This document shows, piece after piece, positions 1 through 11,445 of a stretch of DNA of 64,000 bases (positions within the stretch are counted from its first letter, which is position 1; every line of letters starts with the position of its first letter). A program made the translations under genes and the position numbers. Under the pieces are notes generated by a model. That model had not been told where the DNA came from and made no database searches. It saw only the letters and a program-made list of their open reading frames with translations. Source of the stretch: Bog-756 sp963699105 (GTDB lineage: Bacteria > Actinomycetota > Acidimicrobiia > Acidimicrobiales > RAAP-2); contig CAVOTI010000003.1 in the NCBI GenBank assembly GCA_963699105.1, forward strand, positions 620,001-684,000. The letters run 5' to 3'.

Positions 1-325
1 CGAGGGTGGAAGCCGAAAACCGGTCGGTGACCACCCACGATCCCTGATCGAGGGCCGGCTGGACCACCTCGGCGACATGCTGGGCCCGGTCGGCGGCAGC
101 CAGGAGTGCCTCGGTCCGGTCGTCCAGCGGCGGCTGGTCCCGATCGAGCAACAGGGCTCGCAACGCCGAACCCAGACCGGTGGCACCGGGTTCGAACGTC
201 CACAGGGCCCCGAGCCGGCCGGCCAGTAGATGGGCCTGGGTGGTCTTGCCACAGCCGTCGATGCCCTCGAATGCGATCAGACCACCGCCACCCTCGCCAC
301 CGCCACCGGGGGGACCGCCCGTCAC
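1..325 (-). CDS. tmk: Thymidylate kinase, N-terminal part (3' end outside window)
   Basis: Phosphorylates dTMP to dTDP with ATP in the cytoplasm. The reverse strand from a GTG at 325 encodes a Gly-rich leader of about 15 residues, then LIAFEGIDGCGKTTQ, the P-loop of dTMP kinases. The downstream VVTDRFSAST matches the DRY/F-x-x-S nucleotide-site motif of the family. The GTG overlaps the topA stop as GTGA, a 4-base coupling that fixes the start and implies a topA-tmk operon; this adjacency is also known from other actinobacteria. Only about 108 of roughly 210 residues are inside the window. Confidence 0.9.
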   Translation of the reverse strand, partial: MTGGPPGGGGEGGGGLIAFEGIDGCGKTTQAHLLAGRLGALWTFEPGATGLGSALRALLLDRDQPPLDDRTEALLAAADRAQHVAEVVQPALDQGSWVVTDRFSASTL

Positions 326-3300
326 TCGGGACTACTGGTCCTCTTTACTGCCGCCTTCTTCGCAGCAGCTTTCGGAGCGGACGCCTTCTTGGCGCCGGCC
401 TTCTTGGCGCCGGTGGCCTTCTTGGCCGTGGCGGCCCGCTTTTTGGCCGGGGCCTTCTTGGCGGCCGGCTTCTTGCGAGTCGACGGACCGGCGGCCCGGC
501 GCTCGGCCAGCAACTCCGAGGCCCGCTCCACCGTGAGGCTCTCCACATCGTCACCCCGCCGCAGCGAGGCGTTGGTGGTGCCGTCGGTCACGTAGGGGCC
601 GAACCGACCGTCCTTGACCACCATGGTGACGCCCGATTCTGGGTCGGCACCCAGTTCGCGCAACGGGCCCTTGGCCGTCCGGTTGCCCCGGGTCTTCGGT
701 TGGGCGAACAGGGCCAGCGCCTCATCGATGGTCACGGTGAGGATCTGGTCCTCGGTGAGGAGACTCCGGGTGTCGCTGCCCCTCTTCAGGTAGGGACCGA
801 ACTTTCCGTTGTGGGCCACGATCTCCTCGCCGGAACCCGGGTCGGTGCCCACCACCCGGGGGATGCGGAGGAGTTCCAGCGCCTGCTCGAGTGTGAGGGT
901 GGCCGGCGACATGGAGGCGAACAGTGAGGAGGTGCGGGGTTTCGGCCCGCCGTCCACCAGGTCGCCCAACTGAACATAGGGTCCGAACCGGCCCGCCTTG
1001 ACCTGCACGGTCAGACCCGACGCGGGGTCCTCGCCCAGAGCGCGGTCGGACGACGGGGCCTCGAGCAACTCCTCGGCCCGCTCGATGGTGAGCTCGTCGG
1101 GAGCCAGGTCCTCGGGGATCGACACCCGGTCCTCTCCCCGTTGCAGGTAGGGGCCGTAGCGACCGACCCGGGCCACGATGTCCCGGCCGTCGGTGCCCAC
1201 CCCGATGGGGATCGAGTTGATCTCCCGGGCATCGATCTCCCCCAGGTAGGTGCTGACCTCGCGCTTGAGACCGAGACCCCGCACGTGGCCGGCAACCGTG
1301 GCGGAATCCGCCGCCCCGGCCCGGGTGGCCGCCCCGTCCCGGGTGGCCCCGGCGCCGTTGCCGTTGGCCGGTCCCGAGCCGTTGCCGACCACCGCCGCCC
1401 CCACCGCCGTGGCCTCGCCGTTCCCGGAGACGATCCGCTCGCCGGGGCCGGGGCCGGGCCCGGTGCTCCCGAAGTAGAAACGGGTCAGCCACGGGAGGGA
1501 CTCCTCGTCGCCCGAGGCGATGGCATCGAGGTCGTCCTCCATGGAGGCGGTGAACCCGTAGTCGACCAGGTCGGCGAAGTACCGCTCGAGCAGGCCGACC
1601 ACGGCGAAGGCGGTGAAGGAGGGCACGAGGGCCGTCCCCTTCTTCCATACGTACCCCCGGTCGAGGATGGTGGCGATCACACTGGCGTAGGTGGACGGAC
1701 GCCCGACACCCAGCTCCTCCATGGCCTTGACCAACGACGCCTCGGTATAGCGGGCCGGTGGCTGGGTGGCGTGCGAGCCCGGTTCGAGATCGCCGGCCGA
1801 CACCGGGTCACCCTCGGCCATGGGGGGCAGATGCACCTCCCGGTCGGCCAGCTCGGCCTCGGGATCGTCCTCACCCTCGACATAGGCCCGCAGGTACCCG
1901 GGGAACTGGATGACCTTGCCCGAGGCCGAGAACTCGGCCTCACGTCCACCGACCCCTTCGGGGCCGACCGACGTCCCGGCCAGGCGGACCTGGGCGCTGG
2001 TTCCGGTGGCGTCGGCCATCTGGGAGGCCACGGTGCGCTTCCAGATCAGGTCGTAGAGCCGGAACTCGTCACCGGACAGCGAGCGGGCGGCCTCGTCGGG
2101 GGTGCGGAACGATTCGCCGGCCGGCCGGATGGCCTCGTGGGCCTCTTGGGCGTTCTTCACCTTGCGCTCGTAGCGGCGCGGCTGGTCGGGCACGTAGGCG
2201 GGACCGTAGAGGGCGGACGCCTGGGCCCGGGCCGCCCCGAGGGCCTGGGCGGACAGCGTGGTCGAGTCGGTGCGCATGTAAGTGATCCAACCGTCCTCGT
2301 AGAGGCGCTGAGCCACCTGCATGGCCCGCTTGGAGCTGAACCGCAGCTTCCGGCCGGCCTCCTGCTGGAGCGTGGACGTCATGAACGGGGCCGACGGGGA
2401 GCGGCGGAACGGCTTGTGCGTCATCGACTTGACCTCGAACGGCACCCCCTCGAGACCGGAGGCCAGCGACCGCGCCTCTTCTTCGGCCATGACCACCACC
2501 GAGCCGGGCGAGGTCAGCGCACCGGTGTCGTCGAAGTCACGCCCCGACACCAGCGGTACCCCGTCGACGGCGGCCAGCGAGGCGGTGAACGACCGGGGCG
2601 TCCCGTCGGTGTCGGCGTCGTTCCCCTGGCCCGGGTCGGTGGTGAAGGTGGCATCGATACCCCACCAACCGGCCGACCGGAATCCCATGCGGGCCCGCTC
2701 CCGCTCGACCACCATACGGGTGGCCACGCTCTGGACCCGTCCGGCCGAAAGGCGCGGCATGATCTTCTTCCACAGGACCGGGGACACCTCGTAGCCGTAC
2801 AGCCGGTCGAGGATCCGCCGGGCCTCCTGGGCGTCGACCAGGCGACGGTCGAGGTCGCGCCACTCGTTGACGGCCCGCTCGATGGCCGGGCGGGTGATCT
2901 CGTGGAACACCATCCGCTTGACCGGCACCCGGGGGGCCAGCACCTCGAGCAGGTGCCAGGCGATCGACTCGCCCTCGCGGTCCTCGTCCGAGGCCAGGTA
3001 GACCTCGCTGGCCTGCTTGACCAGCTGCTTCAGCTTGGCCACCTGTGACTTCTTCTCGGTGGACACCACGTAGAGCGGCTTGAACCCGTTGTCGACGTCC
3101 ACCCCCAGACGCGACCACGACTCCCCCTTGTAGGCGGCCGGGACCTCGTCGGCCCGCCGGGGGAGATCCCGGATGTGGCCGATGGAGGACTCCACCACGT
3201 AGCCCGAGCCCAGCAGCCCGGCGATGGTCTTGGCCTTGGCCGGTGACTCCACGATGACCAGGGGCTTTGCCCCTGAGCGGGGGCGGCGACCACCGGCCGC

Positions 3301-3354
3301 GCCGTGGTCGGCGTCTCGTTCCGCGGTCGTCTCTGTGAGGTCGGTCGGTGGCAT
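322..3354 (-). CDS. topA: DNA topoisomerase I
   Basis: Type IA topoisomerase that relaxes negative supercoils by a transient 5'-phosphotyrosine. The frame opens at 3417, but ATG 3354 lies closer to the first conserved segment KPLVIVESPAKAKT, so I prefer it. Numbered from 3417, the Toprim acidic motif DEDREGE is at about 144-150 and the catalytic Tyr (GWITYMRTDS) is residue 380. The C-terminal half has several FGPY-containing topoisomerase repeats, interrupted by a Gly/Pro/Asn-rich low-complexity insert (DNA about 1320-1460). It ends in a long Lys/Ala tail rich in AKKA units, as in mycobacterial and streptomycete TopA, likely a DNA-binding tail. Its stop overlaps the tmk start. Confidence 0.97.
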   Translation of the reverse strand: MPPTDLTETTAERDADHGAAGGRRPRSGAKPLVIVESPAKAKTIAGLLGSGYVVESSIGHIRDLPRRADEVPAAYKGESWSRLGVDVDNGFKPLYVVSTEKKSQVAKLKQLVKQASEVYLASDEDREGESIAWHLLEVLAPRVPVKRMVFHEITRPAIERAVNEWRDLDRRLVDAQEARRILDRLYGYEVSPVLWKKIMPRLSAGRVQSVATRMVVERERARMGFRSAGWWGIDATFTTDPGQGNDADTDGTPRSFTASLAAVDGVPLVSGRDFDDTGALTSPGSVVVMAEEEARSLASGLEGVPFEVKSMTHKPFRRSPSAPFMTSTLQQEAGRKLRFSSKRAMQVAQRLYEDGWITYMRTDSTTLSAQALGAARAQASALYGPAYVPDQPRRYERKVKNAQEAHEAIRPAGESFRTPDEAARSLSGDEFRLYDLIWKRTVASQMADATGTSAQVRLAGTSVGPEGVGGREAEFSASGKVIQFPGYLRAYVEGEDDPEAELADREVHLPPMAEGDPVSAGDLEPGSHATQPPARYTEASLVKAMEELGVGRPSTYASVIATILDRGYVWKKGTALVPSFTAFAVVGLLERYFADLVDYGFTASMEDDLDAIASGDEESLPWLTRFYFGSTGPGPGPGERIVSGNGEATAVGAAVVGNGSGPANGNGAGATRDGAATRAGAADSATVAGHVRGLGLKREVSTYLGEIDAREINSIPIGVGTDGRDIVARVGRYGPYLQRGEDRVSIPEDLAPDELTIERAEELLEAPSSDRALGEDPASGLTVQVKAGRFGPYVQLGDLVDGGPKPRTSSLFASMSPATLTLEQALELLRIPRVVGTDPGSGEEIVAHNGKFGPYLKRGSDTRSLLTEDQILTVTIDEALALFAQPKTRGNRTAKGPLRELGADPESGVTMVVKDGRFGPYVTDGTTNASLRRGDDVESLTVERASELLAERRAAGPSTRKKPAAKKAPAKKRAATAKKATGAKKAGAKKASAPKAAAKKAAVKRTSSPE

Positions 3355-3444
3355 GGTTGTGGGGCCAGGCTGAACGCTGGAGTGAGCGGTTGTCAACCCC
3401 GTCACCCGGTCATCCAAGCAGGAAAAGCCCGCTCAACTGGGGAT

Positions 3445-5847
<2,403 letters not shown>

Positions 5848-6036
5848 CGGTGAGGCTCCCTTCGGTGTAACGGCGTGTGCACAGTCGAGACGGTCACGGT
5901 CTGCGTTCTTGGCCGGCTTCCACAACCGCGACCCGGGCGGGGGCTGAGATGGACGTCTCCCCCGGCGGCGTCATGGTGGCATGGCCGTGCGCCGGGGCGC
6001 GCCCTGCTGGCACGCCGAACCCGGCAACGGGGGCAG

Positions 6037-6066
6037 AACATACTGACAATTGGGGGCGGTGAGCAA
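6037..6066 (-). promoter_or_regulatory. Possible sigma-70 promoter for hppA
   Basis: On the reverse strand TTGCTC (6066-6061) and TATGTT (6042-6037) are separated by 18 bases, about 190 bases upstream of the hppA start. They match the -35 and -10 boxes only moderately. The rest of 5848-6123 shows no gene; a GC-rich inverted segment near 6077-6100 could terminate the upstream permease transcript. Confidence 0.3.
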
Positions 6067-6123
6067 GGAAGGGAGCGGGGCCGGGGCCCCGGGCCGGCAC
6101 CGGGCAGCCCCCCGGCGGGCCGG

Positions 6124-8622
6124 TCAGGTGGGCTCGACACCGGCATCCGGACCGGCGATGAGCTCGTAGTCCGGGTTGAGAATGGCCTGGCGACGGGCCC
6201 AGTCCCCCACCATGCCCTCGACCACCAGGCGGGCCCCGGGCTGGATCCCGGGAATGCGCCGGCGACCCTGGAACACCAGTAACAACTTTCCCGTGTCGTC
6301 GACCAGGACGCACTCGAGATTGGAGGTGCCGGCCCGGGGCTGGACCCGGACCGACCGCACCCGGCCGGCCACCCGGACCCGGTTGCGCCACTGCGCCTCA
6401 CCGATGGGGATGGTGCCCCGGGCCCGGGCCCCGAAGGCGACCCGGTCGAACGCCGCCTTGGCCGCAGCTTCTTTGTCGGCGGCCCGGTCGGCGGAACGGA
6501 CGGCCCGCCCGGACACCGCCGGCACCTCGGGCTGGACCGATTTGCGCCGCCACTCGCGCCGGCGCGAGAACCAGCCCCCGGTCAGCTGGTAGGGGACGAC
6601 GGTGGCGTTGACGTGGTTCAGCTGGCCCACGGCGTCGGCGATGTGGTCGGCGGTGGCGTCGTGGAGGACCCGCTGCCACCCGGCGGCAAAACCCCGGCGG
6701 GGCAGCAGGATGGTCAGCTCGGTCTGCTGGTCGGCCACCGTCTCGGCCGCCAGCTCCAGGGCCGCCCGGGTCAGTCGCCGGTCCTCGCACTCCTCCACGT
6801 CCAGGGGGAGCTGGGTCAGCCCGAGGCGCCGCCACTCGGCCTCGAGATCGGCCGACTCCTTGGCGTCGAGGACGAAGTGGACGGCCCGCAGCTCGTCGGG
6901 ATGCAGGGTCCGGGCGTACTGGAGGGCCCGGGCCGTGGCCATGTCGAGCCGGTCGACCAGCACGATGACCACGTGACGCCTGAGCACCGGGGCCTCGGCC
7001 GCCTCGGCCGCCCCCTCTTCCAGTTGCTGCTCCTCGTCCACGTACTGGCGGTGGAGGCGGACCAGGCCGAGATACATGAGCGGCCCCACCACCACCACGA
7101 CCCAGGCGCCTTCCTTGAACTTGACGGTGGCGAAGATGAGGACGATGAAGGCGGTGAGGACGGCCGAGAACCCGTTGACGACCACGCTCCGGCGCCAGTG
7201 GTCGCCGCGTCCGTCGAGATGGTGCTTGACCATGCCGGCCCCGGCCATGGCGAACCCGGTGAAGACCCCGATGGCGTAGAGGGCCACCAGGCTGTCGACC
7301 TGGGCGCTGGTGGCCAGGATCAGGGCCAGGGCCACCACCGTGAGCACGATGATGCCGTTGGAGAAGGCCAGGCGGTGCCCGCGTCGGGTGAGCTGTTTGG
7401 GGAGGTAGGCGTCCTCGGCCACGAAGCTGGCCAGGAACGGGAAGCCGTTGAAGCTGGTGTTCCCGCCGGTGTAAAGGATCAGGACGGTGGCGAACTGGAC
7501 CAGGTAGAACAGGACCTGGGCCACGGGGCTGGTCCCGAGGACGTAGCGCACCTCCTGGGAGACGACCGTCGGGGTACCCATGGCGTAGGGGACGGCATGG
7601 GTCCAGTGGGCGATGAGGGTGACCCCGAGCACCAGGAAGGCCAGGACACTGCTCATGACCACCAGGGTCTGGCGGGCGTGCCGGGACGTGGGCTCGCGGA
7701 AGGCGCCGACCCCGTTGGAGATGGCCTCGAGCCCGGTCAGCGACGAGCCGCCGTTGGCGAACGACCGCAGGATGATGATGAACGACGCCCCGTAGAGAAT
7801 CCCCGAGCCGGGGTGGCCGATGGCCACCGTCCCGGCGTGGTGGATCGAGTGGACCTGGAGGTTGCCCATGGCCTTTTTCACGTAACCGGCCACCACCACC
7901 AGGCCCAGGCTGATGATGAAGAAGTAGGTGGGGAAGGCGAAGAACTTGCCGGCCTCGCGGATGCCCCTCAGGTTGCCGTAGAGCAGGAGCAGGACCACGG
8001 CCACGGTGATGGGGACGGTCAGGTTGCCCAGCGATCCGACGTGCAACAGGGTGGGGAAGGCGCTGGTCAAGGCGGCCGTTCCCGCCGAGGTCTGGACGGC
8101 CACCGTCACCGTGTAGTCGATCAGCAGGGCGACGGCGGCGATCTGGGCGATCTTGGGGCCGAAGTTCTCCCGGGCCACCACGTACGATCCCCCGGCCTTG
8201 GTGTAGAGCTGGATGACCTCGAGATAGGACAGGGTGACGAAGAACAGGACGCCGAGGATGGCCATGGTGATGGGGACGACCAGGGTGAAGGCGGCCAGCC
8301 CCACGTAGGGGACCAACTGGGTCAGCATCTCCTCGGTGCCGTAGGCCGACGACGAGATGCAGTCCGGCGACAGCACGCCGAGGGCCGATGGCCGGCCCAG
8401 TCGCTCCCCGCTGAGCTGATCGTTGACCAGCGGGGGCCCGAGCAGGGCGTTCTTCAACCGGTAGCGGAGGGTCTCGGGGAGGTCGATCTTGACCAGCGAG
8501 GCGGCCGACGGCTTTCGAGGGGTGGCCGGGGACACCACGGGTGCGGTGGTGGACACCTCCAGTACCGACCCCGCCTCGGCCGGTTCGGCCGGATCCCCTG
8601 CTCCGGTCACCGATGGGTCCAC
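6124..8622 (-). CDS. KimA/KUP-like APC-family K+ permease with C-terminal OB-fold domain
   Basis: Twelve or so hydrophobic segments fill residues 105-540. The segment DCISSSAYGTEEML (about 88-100) resembles the family signature of KimA (YdaO) K+/H+ symporters, so K+ uptake is more likely than amino-acid transport. A cytoplasmic region follows, and the last roughly 80 residues (RNRVRVAGRVRSVRV to YELIAG) look like an OB-fold of the tRNA-anti/RecG type. The start is a GTG at 8622 right behind a GAGGGG stretch. The gene diverges from two trkA genes, the same order as the mycobacterial permease-ceoB-ceoC locus, where the OB-fold protein is a separate gene. At 832 residues it is longer than permease alone (about 600-650). 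Confidence 0.85.
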   Translation of the reverse strand: MDPSVTGAGDPAEPAEAGSVLEVSTTAPVVSPATPRKPSAASLVKIDLPETLRYRLKNALLGPPLVNDQLSGERLGRPSALGVLSPDCISSSAYGTEEMLTQLVPYVGLAAFTLVVPITMAILGVLFFVTLSYLEVIQLYTKAGGSYVVARENFGPKIAQIAAVALLIDYTVTVAVQTSAGTAALTSAFPTLLHVGSLGNLTVPITVAVVLLLLYGNLRGIREAGKFFAFPTYFFIISLGLVVVAGYVKKAMGNLQVHSIHHAGTVAIGHPGSGILYGASFIIILRSFANGGSSLTGLEAISNGVGAFREPTSRHARQTLVVMSSVLAFLVLGVTLIAHWTHAVPYAMGTPTVVSQEVRYVLGTSPVAQVLFYLVQFATVLILYTGGNTSFNGFPFLASFVAEDAYLPKQLTRRGHRLAFSNGIIVLTVVALALILATSAQVDSLVALYAIGVFTGFAMAGAGMVKHHLDGRGDHWRRSVVVNGFSAVLTAFIVLIFATVKFKEGAWVVVVVGPLMYLGLVRLHRQYVDEEQQLEEGAAEAAEAPVLRRHVVIVLVDRLDMATARALQYARTLHPDELRAVHFVLDAKESADLEAEWRRLGLTQLPLDVEECEDRRLTRAALELAAETVADQQTELTILLPRRGFAAGWQRVLHDATADHIADAVGQLNHVNATVVPYQLTGGWFSRRREWRRKSVQPEVPAVSGRAVRSADRAADKEAAAKAAFDRVAFGARARGTIPIGEAQWRNRVRVAGRVRSVRVQPRAGTSNLECVLVDDTGKLLLVFQGRRRIPGIQPGARLVVEGMVGDWARRQAILNPDYELIAGPDAGVEPT

Positions 8623-8761
8623 CCCCTCAGTAAATCATGGGTACCGGCGGAAGCCCGCAACCGCCCGCACCGGAAAATCCCTGGCCGGGCCCCAAGCGTC
8701 CATCCGATCGGGAGGGCCGGATCCGGGGGGCGAGTTGTTATCGTCCGGCGTTGCGTGTTGC

Positions 8762-9571
8762 ATGGTTCGGGTGCATATCGTCATCGTGGGCTGTGGCCGG
8801 GTCGGTTCGGGCCTGGGTGTCGGGTTGACGGGGCAGGGGCATTCTGTCGCCATCATCGACCGGAACCCCAAGGCCTTTCGGAGGTTGCCGTCGAACTGGC
8901 CCGGTACCACCATCGTCGGGTCGGGGTTCGACCGGGACGACCTCGACCGGGCGCTGGCCGGCGAGGCGACCTCGTTGGCCGCCGTGACCAGCGGCGACAA
9001 CTCGAACATCCTGACCGCCCGCATCGCCCGCGAGACCTACGAGATCCCCAACGTGGTGGCCCGCATCTACGACCCCCGCCGGGCCCAGATCTATCTCCGG
9101 CTGGGGATTCCGACCGTGGCCACCGTGTCGTGGACCATCGACCAGGTCCGCCGGCGCCTGGTCCCCGGTGAGCTGGAGTCGGAGTGGTCCGACCCGACCG
9201 GGACCCTGTCACTGGTCGAGCGGGAGCTGCCCGAACGCTGGGCCGGCAAGCGCCTGGCCGACGTGTCGGTGCCCGGCGACATGTCCGTGGTCGCCGTGAC
9301 CCGGGCCGGGGTGGCCCGGCTCGACTTCGCCGATCTGGTCGGCCAGGACGGCGATGTCCTCCACGTCCTGGTCACCGACCAGGCGCTCGACCGGCTGAAG
9401 ACCCGGTTGGCCCAGTCCACCGAGGAGTCGGCCGGCGGCGGCGAGGCGGGGTCCGGGTCCGCCGGGACCTCCGACGGGGCGTCACCGGAGACCGGCCCGG
9501 ACCTCTCTCGTCCCGGACCGGCCGCCAGCACCGGTTCGGTCGACGGAGCCGTCACCGGAGGCCGGGCGTGA
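8762..9571 (+). CDS. trkA: TrkA-type RCK potassium-uptake regulatory subunit (first copy)
   Basis: Cytoplasmic NAD(H)/nucleotide-binding gating subunit for K+ transport. HIVIVGCGRVGSGLGVGL is the GxGxxG Rossmann motif of RCK_N domains and VAIIDRNPKAF provides the acidic ribose-binding strand end. An RCK_C-like domain follows (PGDMSVVAVTRAG), then a Gly/Ser-rich tail. ATG 8762 directly precedes the Rossmann strand, so I prefer it to longer in-frame openings. The stop overlaps the next trkA start (GTGA). The order, divergent from the KimA-like permease, equals mycobacterial ceoB-ceoC. Confidence 0.9.
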   Translation: MVRVHIVIVGCGRVGSGLGVGLTGQGHSVAIIDRNPKAFRRLPSNWPGTTIVGSGFDRDDLDRALAGEATSLAAVTSGDNSNILTARIARETYEIPNVVARIYDPRRAQIYLRLGIPTVATVSWTIDQVRRRLVPGELESEWSDPTGTLSLVERELPERWAGKRLADVSVPGDMSVVAVTRAGVARLDFADLVGQDGDVLHVLVTDQALDRLKTRLAQSTEESAGGGEAGSGSAGTSDGASPETGPDLSRPGPAASTGSVDGAVTGGRA

Positions 9572-10230
9572 AGGTCGCCATCGCCGGGGCCGGCAGCGTG
9601 GGCACCGCCATCGCCTCGGACCTCCATGCCGGAGGCCACGACGTGCTGCTCATCGAGCAGGATCCCGACCTGGTGGCCCGCATCCGGGGGGACCTCGACA
9701 TCACCTGGGTGGTGGCCGACGCCTGTGAGGTCTCCTCCCTCGATGCCGCCGGCCTTTCCACCGTCGACGTGGTGGTCGCCGCCACCGGCGACGACGAGGA
9801 CAATTTGGTCGTCTCCCTCCTGGCCAAGCAGGAGTTCGCCGTGCCCCGGGTGGTGGCCCGGGTCAACCATCCGAAGAACCAGTGGCTGTTCACCGAAAGC
9901 TGGGGCGTCGACGTCTCGGTCTCCACCCCCCAGCTCCTGACCGCCCTGGTCGAGGAGGCGGTGTCGGTGGGAAGCCTGGTGCGCCTGCTCCGCTTCGAGG
10001 GCGGCAACGCCCACCTGGTCGAGGTGACCCTGGCCGAGGACTCGCCGGCCGCCGGGGTGGCCCTGGTCGATCTGGGCGTGCCGCGCGACGCCACCGTGGT
10101 GGCGGTGGTCCGGGACGATCGTCTGATCGTGCCGCGAGGAGACACCCGCCTGGCGGTGGGCGACGAGGTGCTGGTACTGGTGACCGCCGATGCCGAGGAC
10201 TCGGTGCAGCGGTTGTTGGTGGGCCACTGA
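9568..10230 (+). CDS. trkA: TrkA-type RCK potassium-uptake regulatory subunit (second copy)
   Basis: Second RCK protein of 220 residues, translationally coupled to the first by a 4-base GTGA overlap that fixes the GTG start at 9568. It begins with VKVAIAGAGSVGTAIASDL, a Rossmann GxGxxG motif, and has DVVVAATGDDEDNLVVSLLA, typical of RCK_N, then an RCK_C domain around GVPRDATVVAVVRDD. The two proteins probably form a hetero-oligomeric gate for a K+ transporter, either the adjacent KimA-like permease or a Trk/Ktr pore encoded elsewhere. No pore subunit of the TrkH/KtrB type is visible in the window. Confidence 0.9.
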   Translation: MKVAIAGAGSVGTAIASDLHAGGHDVLLIEQDPDLVARIRGDLDITWVVADACEVSSLDAAGLSTVDVVVAATGDDEDNLVVSLLAKQEFAVPRVVARVNHPKNQWLFTESWGVDVSVSTPQLLTALVEEAVSVGSLVRLLRFEGGNAHLVEVTLAEDSPAAGVALVDLGVPRDATVVAVVRDDRLIVPRGDTRLAVGDEVLVLVTADAEDSVQRLLVGH

Positions 10231-10262
10231 GACGATGAGGCTGGGGCTGAGGCTGTGAGGCG

Positions 10263-11051
10263 ATGAGGGCGGCATTCTTCGATCTGGACAAGACGGTGAT
10301 CGCCAAGGCGTCGATCCCCGCTTTCGGGCGGCCCCTCTACCGGGGAGGGATCATCAGCCGGCGGTTGGTGGTCCGGGCACTGGTGTCCCAGCTCATCTAC
10401 GTGCACCTGGGCGCCAGCGAGCAGAAGCTGGCGCGGGTCCGCGAGTCGATGCTCACCCTCACCAAGGGATGGGACCGTGCCCAAATCCGGGAGATCGTGC
10501 GCGAGGCCCTGGAGGAGACGGTCGAACCCATCATCTACGCCGAGGCCTTGGATCTCATCGAGGCCCATCGGGCGGCCGGCTACCGGGTGTACCTGGTGTC
10601 CGCATCCCCCGAGGAGATCGTCCTACCTCTGGCCGAGCATCTGGGGGTCGACGGCGCCATCGCCAGCCGGGTGGCCGTCGACGACGAGGGCCGGTACGCC
10701 GGCGAGATGGAGTTCTACTCCTACGGTCCCTACAAGGCCGAGGCCATGCGGGAGCTGGCCGACGCCGAGGGATTCGACCTCGACGAGTCGTCGGCCTACT
10801 CGGACTCCTACACCGACCTTCCCATGCTGGAGGTCGTGGGTCATCCGGTGGCCGTCAACCCGGACCGGGTGTTGGCCAAGGTGGCCCGGGAGCGGGATTG
10901 GGAGGTCATGCAGTTCACCAAGCCGATCCGGCTGCGGGACCGGGTCAGTGTTCCCAGCCTGTCGATCACCGCGGCGGCGGCCGGCGTCACCGCCGCCGCC
11001 TCGGTGGGGGCACTGGTCGCCTGGCGGCTGACCCGGCGGGCCGCCCACTGA
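10263..11051 (+). CDS. HAD-IB family phosphatase with C-terminal membrane segment
   Basis: Haloacid dehalogenase-superfamily hydrolase of the SerB-like IB subfamily. AAFFDLDKT supplies the nucleophile motif DxDxT at the N-terminus, VYLVSASPEEI is motif II, the Lys of YGPYKAEAM is motif III, and YSDSYTDLPML carries the motif IV acidic pair. The last 30 residues contain a hydrophobic Ala/Val helix followed by RLTRR, so the enzyme is probably tethered to the membrane with its catalytic domain inside. The substrate cannot be read; relatives act on phosphoserine, lysophosphatidate or similar. It starts 32 bases after trkA and may be cotranscribed. Confidence 0.85.
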   Translation: MRAAFFDLDKTVIAKASIPAFGRPLYRGGIISRRLVVRALVSQLIYVHLGASEQKLARVRESMLTLTKGWDRAQIREIVREALEETVEPIIYAEALDLIEAHRAAGYRVYLVSASPEEIVLPLAEHLGVDGAIASRVAVDDEGRYAGEMEFYSYGPYKAEAMRELADAEGFDLDESSAYSDSYTDLPMLEVVGHPVAVNPDRVLAKVARERDWEVMQFTKPIRLRDRVSVPSLSITAAAAGVTAAASVGALVAWRLTRRAAH

Positions 11052-11316
11052 GTCCCACCGAGGGGCCGGGACCGGGCTTGGGTTATGGGGCCGGGCCGGG
11101 GCCGGGACCGGGTTTGGGGCCGGAGACCGGCGGGCAGCCTCGTCCAATTGGTTCTGCGAATTACCTACCGGGAGTACGCCAACCGGGAAACGAACAGGCC
11201 GAGGGACAGCCGATCATCGAACCATCCCGGAAACCGGCCGCGCCGAACCCGCCCCCTCCGTCTGCTGTTCGGCGCTGGGGCGGCCGCCCGAGTGGCCGCG
11301 CCTCAGAGCGGTCTGC
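11052..11316. other. Intergenic, repetitive GC-rich stretch
   Basis: 265 bases without a convincing gene. The first 70 bases are built from variants of GGGGCCGGGACCGG and may fold as a hairpin between the HAD gene and the convergent small gene. The remainder shows nothing recognisable. Confidence 0.5.
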
Positions 11317-11391
11317 TCAGGAGGGGCGGAGCCGCTTGGCGGCGACGACACCCAGAGCAACGATGATGGCGAGGATCAACAGCTTCTTCAT
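11317..11391 (-). CDS. 24-residue single-span membrane peptide
   Basis: The reverse strand from ATG 11391 to TGA 11319-11317 encodes a 24-residue peptide with two Lys after Met, a hydrophobic stretch LLILAIIVALGVVAA, and a basic end KRLRPS. This is the layout of a single membrane helix with a short positive tail. It lies 54 bases downstream of the sigma-factor stop on the same strand and could share its transcript. The upstream region has only a weak ribosome site. I have seen similar MKKLL-type micro-ORFs in actinobacterial genomes, but function is unknown; coding status rests on composition and context only. Confidence 0.5.
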   Translation of the reverse strand: MKKLLILAIIVALGVVAAKRLRPS

Positions 11392-11445
11392 GGGACGTGA
11401 TGCTACCCGTTCGGCGCCAGCTGTGCTGAGGCCCGGAGGGACGGG

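Noticed and set aside
1141..3048. Long forward open frame opposite topA
   Set aside because: GC-rich antisense shadow rich in Gly/Arg/Val; topA on the other strand has full family motifs.
8623..8761. Possible c-di-AMP (ydaO-type) riboswitch before the KimA-like gene
   Set aside because: The 139-base gap is too short and lacks the conserved segments of that riboswitch.
6613..9171. 852-codon forward frame opposite the KimA-like gene
   Set aside because: Same kind of antisense artefact; it crosses into trkA in another frame.
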